From: Papilionanthe hookeriana x Papilionanthe teres
Lineage: Eukaryota > Streptophyta > Magnoliopsida > Asparagales > Orchidaceae
Length of the DNA stretch: 64,000 bases
NCBI GenBank assembly: GCA_022702705.1
Contig: CM040426.1
Location: forward strand, 79,569,877-79,633,876
Direction: 5' to 3'
Within the stretch, counting starts at the first letter, position 1; each line of letters opens with the position of its first letter. A program made the position numbers and the translations under genes. This document shows, in pieces, positions 47,911 through 57,411 of the stretch. Below the pieces are notes generated by a model. That model was not told the DNA's origin, made no database searches, and saw only the letters and a program-made list of their open reading frames with translations.

Positions 47911-48413
47911 TGTTAGATATGACTCATATACCAGAAATTGGTGAAGAGATGTGTCTCTTGAAGAGAAGAGATGTGTCTCTTGAAATGAAGAGATGTGTCT
48001 CTTGGAATGAAGATGTGTGTCTCTTGGATGAAGAGGTATCTTTCTTGGAATGAAGAGGTGTGTCTCTTGAAGTGAAGAGATGTGTCTCTTGGAATGCAGA
48101 GGTGTGTCTCTTTGAGTGAAGAAGTGTGTCTCTTGGAATGAGTGTTTCTTGGAGTGAAGAGGTGTGTCTCTTGGAGTTAAGTGGGTTGGGGGAGCGGGGA
48201 CATTTTTAGTAATTTTTATTTGTGGTTTTATCTATATATTTGATGCGTAACTCTATGGGTATGTACTGAACTTTTTTTTCTTGAATAATGAAATCGACGC
48301 TCTGCTTCCGAGGACGTAGGCACATTGTCGAACCTCGTTAAATCTCTGTGTTTTCTTTTGGATTTGTGTCGATTCTTACTTTTCTTTGCCCTAAATTTCT
48401 CTCTCTCTCTCTC
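47911..48413 (+). repeat. Right LTR of copia B2 with expanded hairpin array
   Basis: Begins TGTTAGATATGACTCATA. 47935-48180 is a tandem array of about eleven units built on AAGAGATGTGTCTCTTGGA, each able to form a 6-bp stem (AAGAGA/TCTCTT). Downstream GAGGACGTAGGCACATTG matches other family B LTRs. Confidence 0.9.
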
Positions 48414-49443
48414 ATGTATGTATATATATATATATATATTCTATCTGATAATTTGATGAGTTGAATGCATTGTGCACTAGTGAATTGCTTACTTAAGATT
48501 ATAGGTGCAATAAAAATAGGAAAAATTTGGTGCATATTCTTTTGTATTTGTATAACACCTAAAGTTTGATATTTATATTTATAACATTTTAGCGTCTTAA
48601 ACGACGAAATTTAATATTAAAAACGACTAAATTTTAAAAAAAACATTGTAAATGTGATAAACTCGTCATCCTACATGGGATGGCCCAGGTGGGATGGTTA
48701 GTTTGTCGCTTCTGAAATTTTTTTTAAATTAGTTGTGTTTTAATATTAAATTTTAAGATAATTATATTTTTTAATGTCTTCATTTTTATTATTAGTTCTT
48801 TGTCTTTTTCTCAAACCAGTTTAAGAGTACATAAGCTATTATTATTACATTATTTTTTGTTAGATTAACTCTATTTATTTACTGTTATAAACACGTTTTT
48901 AACTTTGAAATTAATATTATGAATTTAATATATTATCTTAGTTTGGTATTTTTCTTTGAATTTAAAAAATAATCAACTTATTTATTTTGTTATTTCATTG
49001 TGCTCTACTCGGGGCTCATTTAATGTGCATCGAGGTGTGAGAAAGTTGATGAAAATGAACATAAAAAATAAATAAATTTCCAAAATCTTTGAAATTTAAA
49101 AGAACCAATTACAATTAAGATAATATATTAAATTATTAATGCCAATTTTAAAATCAAAATTTTTTTGTTTATAATAGTAAATAAATAAAAATAAATATTC
49201 TAACATACAAAAAAATGCAATAATAATAATAATATAATTCATCTGATTTGATTTAAAATAAAAAGAGAACTAAAAAAAATGTCTTCATGAAAATAGAGTT
49301 TTATTACAATTTGATGTTAAACAATGAGCAATTTCAAGAAAAATTGCAAAAGCGACAAGCTCATTATCATTATAGTGTGTTGTCGTTTCTGGAGATGATC
49401 TTGTCATTTTTACAATTAATTTTTTTAGTCAATCAATTTTCAA
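48414..49443. other. AT-rich intergenic
   Basis: TA microsatellite at about 48420-48440, otherwise no feature recognised. Confidence 0.4.
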
Positions 49444-49500
49444 ATATTAACAACAACAACAAGCCTTTATCCCACTAAGCGAGGTTGGCCACATGAATCA
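49444..49500 (-). mobile_element. RTE-type LINE 3' terminus
   Basis: CAACAACAACAAGCCTTTAT then CCCACTAAGCGAGGTTGGCC is the reverse complement of the common plant RTE tail, as at 23115-23160. Only the extreme end is present. Confidence 0.65.
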
Positions 49501-50272
49501 TTTTTCTCCATTCCGTCGTATTGAAAGTCATAATTTTCACTTAATTTCAATTTTAAATATTTAATGCTAAAAAAAATCTATTTTAAAGTTTTGTCTGCAT
49601 AAATATCTGCAAAGAAAGGTACATTTTTCACTTTAAAAAAGTTACTGATAGCAGTATTCTTGATGTTGTATTAAATATAGAAGTGTTTTAGATGTATGTA
49701 AATATAAAAGTTTAGGTGGATAAGTACATAAATAAGAATCGTGTGATATATTGGTACGTGGCCTATTATAATATCATAACTAGCAAAGTTCATGTAAAAG
49801 GAAGTAAGCATTATGCCCATGAGATTGATATGTATGCAATGTTATATATATTAGATGTAGTAAAGCAATGCTCAAATATGATTTTTATGATATTTTTAAT
49901 AGAAGATTTAATATTCATTAGCATAGATTAATTAAACACTAAACATATATCATTACTTCTTGGTTTGATTCATTTATGTTAGATTCACACTCAAATAGTA
50001 TATCTTACAGGTTACTCATTTTGCAGCATAGTGGTGCAAGATTGATAGCAAACTCCATAGTTACATAATCTATGTAGATAATGAAGACTACAATATTATC
50101 ATGGACGAAGAAGAGTTGGAACGGAGTTGCTCTTTCAAAAGTGTCGAATTAGATGCGTGATTGTTGAAGTAACATTTATGCATGAACTTTCTTACTAAGT
50201 TTTAATTCTATGTTGTTTAAGCTGATATTGCTCACTAAATAAAATTTTCTCATCGTTTGTTTTTAAGTATAG
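49501..50272. other. AT-rich intergenic
   Basis: No gene recognised. Confidence 0.4.
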
Positions 50273-51610
50273 TTGATAGATTACTTACAACTATTCATTT
50301 CTAGTCCTTTAATTTATACATGTTTTCATAAACTTCCGTCTATAAAACTTTCTTATTACTTCTGTTTGGCCAATACTTTTGCCATTACCTGGCTTGTTTG
50401 TTGCTCGATTTCTAGGTATCTAAACATATGGAAGGACAACATTCAGGCTGGGAAATCAATGAGGTTCTTCCCTTTAGTGGTTATTTGGTTCCTTTGGAGT
50501 GCTAGAAACTCTTTTAAGCATTCTGATAAACAACCATCGCCTGAGATTACTCTCTCCAACATTATGGCTTACTATAGCAGAGCCTCTAAGCTCTTACACT
50601 CTTATTCAATTCACATCATGAGGCCTATAATTGTAAAGTGGTTGCCTCCTTTTGAGGTTTTTATAAAGGCTAATATTGATGGTAGTTGGTCTGTTTCAAA
50701 TTCTGGTGCTGGGGGTCTATTTAGAGATCACCAGGGGAATCTCATTTTCTTCTTTAGCTCCCTTGTAGTAGCTGATTTACCTCTTTGTGCTGAGGTCTTG
50801 GCACTCTTTTTATCACTAAAAATGGCTGTTTCTTTCAATTTTAAATATTTGCAGGTGGAAATTGATTCCAAAATGCTTATAAATTTGTTTTGCAAAATTT
50901 CTGCTCTTCCCTGGAATCTAGTTTTCCTGTTTAACCGTATTTGGGATCTCATTACCTCACATGCTTTGCAAGTTCATTTATTTTTATTTACAGAGAAGGA
51001 AACAGGCCGGCTGATTGGTTAGCCAAAAATGTTGGTGGTGCCCCATTAGTTTGTACAACACCTCCTTATCATCTTGCTCTTCTCTTACATGGTGATCTGA
51101 TGAACCTCCCTTACCTCAGATATTGAGTTCTTGGGTTATTACCTAATGTGTTTTGAGCTGAGAACTCCCCACTGTTTTGCTTTATATCCGTTTATTTTGT
51201 ATTTTTCCTTCTCTAACATGGTGGCTGCATACTGCACATGGATTGTCACTAGATGCATAGGCTCTCTCCGCATTGCGGGTACATCCGTGTGGACAAGCTG
51301 GAATCTGCTCTCATTGTGAAAGGTTCAAGGTTTGGAAGTTTGGCGTCCGGTTTTCTCTCAGGCTATTTTTGTTTCTGCCACTGCTTTACTGCTTGAAGAA
51401 ACATTTTGGATTATGAATGTTGTTTTTTTGACACTCCCTCCTGGTTCCTTACTCTTTGTTGTTTGTTATTTCATGTTTTAACTTCCATTTGGTATTTTGT
51501 TTAAATTTTCTGCTGTCGTTTTTGGAGCTTTCTTACGTGGGAGACGGAACCCCTAGGGGTGAGTTGGGTCTTGTATTTTTTTGCTTTTTATAGTTGAGGA
51601 TCTGCCTCCC
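50273..51610 (+). mobile_element. LINE (L1-type) 3' fragment with RNase H
   Basis: Linker VVIWFLWSARNSFKHSDKQP, then an RNase H domain: ANIDGSWSVSNSGAGGLFRD (first Asp), CAEVLALFLSLKMA (Glu), LQVEIDSKML (Asp) and, after a frameshift near 50980, NRPADWLAKN (last Asp). All four catalytic acids are recognisable. The 3' UTR continues to a C-run near 51610. The polymerase is missing, so this is a 5'-truncated insertion of the same family as 1625-3330. Confidence 0.88.
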
Positions 51611-51674
51611 CAACCCCCCCTTTTTTGTAACATTTTTTCAAAAATTAACACGTAGGGAGCCCAATGTGCTCTTT

Positions 51675-51678
<4 letters not shown>

Positions 51679-51767
<89 letters not shown>
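51679..51767. repeat. (TA)44 microsatellite
   Basis: About 89 bases of uninterrupted TA; the YIYIYI frames across it are artefacts. Confidence 0.97.
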
Positions 51768-51769
<2 letters not shown>

Positions 51770-51842
51770 GGTTGCTTCATGGATCAAGGAGACTACTAGG
51801 ATGCATGATACATAGAAAAAGACTTTGCCATGCATCTCATGA

Positions 51843-51960
51843 ATGCAAACACTAGATGTTGCTTGTCATGAAGTCTTAAAGAAAGGCCAACATGATGAAT
51901 AGAATTGGTAACGCTGAGGTTCATGAGCTACAGTGGATGCATAACATCTAGTGTTTGCAT
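51843..51960. repeat. Perfect 18-bp inverted repeat, 82-base loop
   Basis: ATGCAAACACTAGATGTT (51843-51860) and its exact complement (51943-51960). TCATGAA/TCATGAG inside the arms extends the symmetry weakly. It could be a small foldback element or a hairpin transcript. Confidence 0.75.
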
Positions 51961-52297
51961 CGGTTTTGTGTCGAGTGATAGAAGACCTCCACAATTGCTT
52001 TTACAAATTGCTTAACCGTCAAAGAAGGTTTCACAATGAATAATTCTAGCGGTTTCATCACCTTTGCTACAAACCAATGATATATTGGGTAAAATAAATA
52101 ATATGTTGATAATAAAATATGAGTTAGCAACTATTATTTTTTAATATGATCTATTATGATATGTGTTGTAGATTGCAAGAATATTAATGTACACTGCTAC
52201 AAAAATTAAAACTGTAATGGAGGATCCCCAAGAAGATTAATATTGTTGATTTTGTGGACCTTTGATTTTGTGATAGAGCATCCTATAAAACGGTTTA

Positions 52298-52337
52298 GAT
52301 GTTGTCACGCTGTCGTGTATTGCACGACAGCACATCT
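52298..52337. repeat. Short GC-rich hairpin
   Basis: GCTGTCGTG (52309-52317), loop TATTG, CACGACAGC (52323-52331). The flanking AGATGT/ACATCT also pairs. There is no T-run after it. Confidence 0.7.
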
Positions 52338-53634
52338 AGACATGTGGTCGCCGCATGTAATATTTTATTGATGTGGAGGGATCAAATCTTATGTATTGTC
52401 CTAAGTACGAGCATTGAAATACTTAAAATTTAGTCAGTTCTTCGATAACTCTCGCCCATACTATTTGGTCAAAGCATCCATATTTTGAGAATAAAACTTT
52501 ATCATTTTTCTTTTTAATGAGTTGTTTTATTACAATATGTTACGATTAATTATTCATAAATAAGGTTATTTAATTATGTTAAGATGCTTACAATGGATGC
52601 ATGAGATTGAAGGTCAATGAAGCCGTCAATTTCCTTGTGGTTTTCTTCGACATAATGATCTTATCGACTTTAATCTTGTCCAACTATTGCAAGTGTTTTA
52701 TCATAATTAAGTCACGCAACCTTCTTATTTATGAAACTTCATATTAACATATAAGCTCAAGTATAAGGTTTTAGTGATCTTGTTGAGAATCCCCTCCACA
52801 TTACAAGAGGCCTATTAAAGGAAAACTTACCACAATAGCGATGATGAAGAAAGTACACACTCAATGCTTAAAAAATTATAATAACAGAAGAGAAGTTTGA
52901 TGGACAATAACGAGAAGTTTGTTTTCTTTTATAAATTGTAGACTAATAACATAGAGCAAATTCATGATATTGCTCGGCTTTGAATCGCTACTCTGCTATG
53001 GATAATTTCAATTTTTTTTTTTGTAACCAAAGAATGTTATTGTGTTGTTTAATTGAAGTAATTGTAATTATTTTATTTGGTCGTTTTAGATAATTTGAAG
53101 AATATAGATTGTGTTGTATGGATATTAATGTTGTATCATTATATTAAATAATTATTAGTTGTTACTTGTTAGACAGGCAACTGTAAGTTCTCTTGGATAA
53201 TTTATGAGCTCCAGTAATCTCAAATCATGTGCATGCTTTTGTTTGTTTACCAAGTGAGATCTCCAATCATTTATTGCTATTGTTGATAATTTTTGGGCCA
53301 TTTTGAACTTTTTACTACAGTGATTTAGCGACTGATTTCATGTTACAGTTACCTGTGACCAATTGTGCAATCGCTTGATTGCTCACAGACCAATTTGGTA
53401 GTTGCTCAAAAGTTCATATTTCATATTAATGGTAGCCACGTTATTTCCCTTTGGTTTCATATTAAAAAGGATTTTTATTAAAATAAAGGATACTTTTCGA
53501 ATATACCACATATTAAAACCTGAAGTTTAAAGACTGCCTACAAAATATCTACTTTGAACGCCAAACCAAAATTTTCACTGATATTAATGTTACTAATATA
53601 GAATATGATTTTAATGCATATGTTCTGATGTTAT
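52338..53634. other. AT-rich intergenic
   Basis: No gene recognised. Confidence 0.4.
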
Positions 53635-53941
53635 TGTTATGAAAATTCGGAGCGTAGAAACAGGAATCGACACAAATTAGAAAAAGAACACAGAGATTTA
53701 ACGAGGTTCGGCAAAGAATTGCCTACGTCCTCGGGTGCGAGCCTGCGAATGCACTATTTCAGAGGATTTACATACCCATAGGTTTACACATCTATTTATC
53801 GAAAAAACCCACGAATAAATTACAAACACGCCCTCGCTCCCCTCAACCCACTAACTTCCAAGAGACACTCTTCTTCATTCTAGGAGACACATCTCTTCAT
53901 TCAAGAGACTCCAACTCCCTAGATATGAGTCATACCTAACA
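53635..53941 (-). repeat. 3' LTR of copia B3
   Basis: TGTTATGAAAATTCGGAGC to CATACCTAACA, 307 bp. Only two or three AGGAGACACATCTCTTCATT units, so it is much shorter than the right LTR of B2. Confidence 0.9.
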
Positions 53942-54098
53942 ATTCTCCACCTTGGCGAATATCCAACACCTTAGGAGATATGCATCACCCGGTATATGTG
54001 CCTACCAAACAAATCTCCACCTTAGCGAATATCCAGCCCCTTAGGAGAAATACATCATGGAGTTTCTTACACCAAAGTGGGTTAGGCAACCAAACCAT

Positions 54099-54782
54099 CT
54101 AACCTGGCTTGGTCAAAGTTTCTGGTGCATTTCCATCATATGATCCAACAGAGCGATCTCCACCTGCAACTGTACTCCTCAACAGTTTATAAATGTTACC
54201 TGCAGTGATCTTCCCTTTCATCACAGTCAGTGCACTCTTAACAATTTTGATGGTTTCCCTATCCTTATCTGCCTTAGGAATGAAACCATTTATGTGTAGA
54301 GTGCCCAAGAAAATAAAATTCTTCTTCAACTCTGGAACATGCCTGACATCACATAATGTTCTAACAGTGTCATCATACATCTTAATTCTGACTTTACTAA
54401 AACTAGCAATATTGCAACGTCTATTATCACCCAAATAGATTGAACCAGAATCAGATAGCCTGTATGAAGAAAACCACTCCCTGTTCGGTGTTATGAGATG
54501 AGAACATCCTGAATCAAGAATCCATCCATCCTTTAACTGAGTTGTCGTAACTGAAAGCGCATCACTATCACTGTAATCTGTATCACTCTGCACCATATTC
54601 GCAGCCCTGGAAGATACATCACGAGTCTTCTTCTTGAGCATTGGACAATCTCCATATCCATGTTCATTGCACTTAAAGCAACGAATCTTCTTGCCTTTAG
54701 GCTTTGACCTGAAATTTTGCCTTCCAGAATTCTCCTTCTCCTCATTACTTTCACGATTCTGATTACCCTTAGCATATAACAA
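54099..54782 (-). pseudogene. Copia B3 zinc knuckle and protease joined to pol end
   Basis: Open frame of 227 codons: zinc knuckle CFKCNEHGYGDCPM (C-x2-C-x4-H-x4-C complete but one loop residue short on inspection), intact protease site DGWILDSGCSHLITPN, RLSDSGSIYLGDNRRCNIAS, GKITAGNIYKLLRS, then SYDGNAPETLTKPG, where protease passes directly into the pol C terminus. Confidence 0.9.
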
Positions 54783-55361
54783 TTACCATTAGAGCTTTCC
54801 TCTGCATTCTGCTTCTGTTGGTTGTGAGCCAACAATGCTGCAGTAATCTCATCAATTTTTATTGTTTCTTTCTCATATGTAAGAGTAGTCACCAGATGTT
54901 CATAAGAAGTAGGCAATGAACACAAAAGAATCAATGCTCGGTCTTCATCCTCAATATTCACATCAAGTCGTGTCAGATCTGTGATTATTTGATTGAAGAC
55001 ATTCAAGTTCTGAGCCAAATCGATGCTCACTCGCATCTTCGACCATACTGACCTTTGCTTCGGATACGGTTTATTCATCGGAGATGTAGACATAAGCGAG
55101 ATTCCAATTTCTTTCATATTCTCCTGGAGATTTCAAATTCATAACATGATACATAATCTCATCTGCCAGACATAAACGTATGGTATCTACCGCTCGAAGT
55201 TGTAACTCTTATCAATCTTAATCTTCCATATTATCAGGTTTCGTAGCCCGCAAAGCCTTCAAAATTCTCTGTTGTGCCAACAAATCTTTTACTCTTGTTT
55301 TCCACAATCTGAAGTTCGCGGTTCCATCGAACTTCACTATCTCGAATTTTGCTCCAGACAT
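54783..55361 (-). pseudogene. Copia B3 gag
   Basis: Starts MSGAKFEIVKFDGTANFRLW (ATG at 55361-55359) and continues ILKALRATKPDNMED before stops. After frameshifts it reads IDLAQNLNVFNQIITDLTRL and DVNIEDEDRALILLCSLPTS and TIKIDEITAALLAHNQQKQN. UBN2-type gag with several lesions. Confidence 0.88.
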
Positions 55362-56620
55362 TGCTATTTAAAATTTAATCCTGCGCGGTATTTTTCTGCC
55401 TTGCTTCGAAAAACAAAAGAAAATATCCCGCAAATAAATTCAATGAAACCTGAAATTTCCCTATCAAATGAAGCAACTATCCCGCGATTCTCCTGTGATT
55501 CGTGAATCAAATTTTCCACACGAAGCACTTTTTCTGTTCGCACTAGTACCTCAGCCAATTGCAGTTTCCGCGAGCCACGAATCCCTTCGCACCTATTCGA
55601 GGAATACCTCCACGAAACTCCTGTTCACGAAATAATTGCGTCTGCTCGCCACCTGTACCCTACCAAACTCCACCTGTAACAAAATCTTCTGTGACGAACC
55701 AGCGAATTTAACTGGGTGAACACCTCAATTTCCTGCAAAACGAGGCTCCTGTTCGCGGTGGACAGCCTCTGTTTCCCGCGGTTTGTTGAACCGGCCGAAC
55801 TCCTCTATTAAATAATGCCCTCCGCACCATATAGCCTCTGAGGATTATTTTTTTCTGGTAGAGATCAAAGATTCCTCAGAATCCCTGCAGAATTAATCCC
55901 TTCCACAGCGAGCTCCCTCCTGAAGAATTATGCGGAGAATATTCTCCTGGTAGAAATCAAATATTCTTTGATTCCTCCTCTTCTCCGCCAGAGTGAACCG
56001 TCCGAAACCGCGCAAACAGCTTTGCGCGAGACCAGCTGTCCGCAAACTCTACTGGAAAGATCGCGAACTGCCTGTGCTCGCCGCCCCTGTCTCGAAATCA
56101 CCATCCCCGCGACCTGTCGTGACTCCTGCCTAGCTAATCGTCGGACCGACGCTCCTCCAGGTTCGCGCCTAATACTGCGAACTCGCGAAGCACACCTGCT
56201 TCACGAACTACTGCCTGCTGCACGAACCTGCCGCGGAACATCTCCCTTTTGTTCGCAGACTGCAGCGAACGATCCTGTTCACGAGCGAAGCCCGTCGCTG
56301 CTGTAGTCCGTTCACCTTGTCGCGGTTCCTCGACGCGAAATCCGCCTCCTCTCCCTGCTCCGAACAGCCTGTCGTGAACATGTACTCCTGTTCGCGGCTT
56401 CTCCCGCTTAGTGCCGTGAGATCCGCCTGCGGAAAGTGCTCCTGTTCGTGTCTTCTCCCTGTTGCCCAAATTCCACTTCGCGCGACTCTCGAGACTCTCC
56501 AAGAACTGTCGCTCCACGCCAAAGTTCTCTGCCTAGAACACTGCAATTCTTCGAATATCGAAACCAAATCTTCTTAACTTATTCGATCTCCCGAGTCGAT
56601 CTCCTCCTGTTCCCTTGAAC
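55362..56620 (-). other. GC-rich leader of copia B3
   Basis: About 1.26 kb between PBS and gag, dense in TTCGCG, CGCGAAC and CTCCTGTTCGC words and far richer in CpG than the gag next to it. Open frames of 119-127 codons occur but resemble no known domain and overlap each other. Confidence 0.7.
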
Positions 56621-56637
56621 GAGGCTCTGATATCAAT

Positions 56638-56919
56638 TGTTATGAAAATTCAGACCGTAGAAACAAGAATCGACACAAATCAGAAGAAGAACACAAAGAT
56701 TTAACGAGGTTCGACAAAGAATTGCCTACGTCCTCGGGAGCGAGCCGGCTAATGCACTATTTCAGAGGAGTTACATACCCATAGATTTACACATCTATTT
56801 ATAGAAAAAACTAACGAGTAAATTACAAACACGCCCTCGCTCCCCTCAACCCACTAACTTCTAAGAGACACTCATCTCCATTCCAGGAGACACATCTCTT
56901 CATTCAAGAGACTCCAACT
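56638..56919 (-). repeat. 5' LTR of copia B3, outer end truncated
   Basis: TGTTATGAAAATTCAGACCG onward matches 53635-53941; similarity stops after AGAGACTCCAACT at 56919. Confidence 0.88.
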
Positions 56920-57075
56920 TGTTACATAAGTCTCTATTAGAATATGTTCAAAGATAAGAATTGTGTCATATGTATAAATCCCTCTAAAAATTTAAAGAAC
57001 AACGTCTATTTGCTATTATCCAAAAAATGTAAAATATACGCCAGCCACAGATAACAATGCTTCAGGCTCTCATTT

Positions 57076-57079
<4 letters not shown>

Positions 57080-57161
<82 letters not shown>
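57080..57161. repeat. (TA)n-(GA)n compound microsatellite
   Basis: TA units from 57080 to about 57112, then GA units to 57161, downstream of the CCD7 gene. Confidence 0.95.
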
Positions 57162-57163
<2 letters not shown>

Positions 57164-57411
57164 ACCACCCAATGCCTATCTATGTACATATCAAATACCA
57201 AAACTTTATTTTTTATATTTATACCGCCCAAATGGCAGCAAAAATACAACCATTTTAATTTGTAGAAAGTTAAATACACGTTTCATAAATAAGTAACATG
57301 GCATGTGACAAATTGAAATACATAGGAAATAAGTGGCATGTAAGTAATCTTCTATATATATATGGTTGAATTCTGATTTACCCATAGAGAGTCATATGGT
57401 CTGAAAAGCAT

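Larger units (their letters stand above)
45680..48413 (+). mobile_element. Copia family B, copy 2: pol-less element
   Basis: Left LTR about 45680-45955 (5' part shortened), PBS TGGTACCAGAGAC (45961-45973), a leader, gag, protease, then the last codons of pol, polypurine tract AAGGTGGAGATT (47899-47910) and right LTR 47911-48413. Integrase, reverse transcriptase and RNase H are absent except for NVVDMLTKPVS. The right LTR end runs into a CT then TA microsatellite. Target duplication could not be defined. Confidence 0.9.
53635..56919 (-). mobile_element. Copia family B, copy 3: pol-less element
   Basis: Left (3') LTR 53635-53941 and right (5') LTR 56638-56919, the latter lacking its last ~25 bases (GAGTCATACCTAACA end). 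On the minus strand: PBS ATTGATATCAGAGCCTC (56621-56637), a 1.26-kb GC-rich leader, gag from 55361, protease, a remnant of the pol end (ETLTKPG) and a duplicated polypurine tract (53942-54080). It has the same organisation and deletion junction as 45680-48413. Confidence 0.92.

Noticed and set aside
50941..51126. Separate host gene with RNase H motif
   Set aside because: It is the frameshifted continuation of the LINE RNase H domain.
51594..51855. YIYIYI frames
   Set aside because: Translation of the (TA)44 microsatellite.
51843..51960. Conserved microRNA precursor
   Set aside because: Arms are 18 bases with little continued pairing, and I recognise no known miRNA sequence.
56134..56567. 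119- and 127-codon frames in the copia B3 leader
   Set aside because: Overlapping frames of biased composition upstream of gag with no recognised domain.
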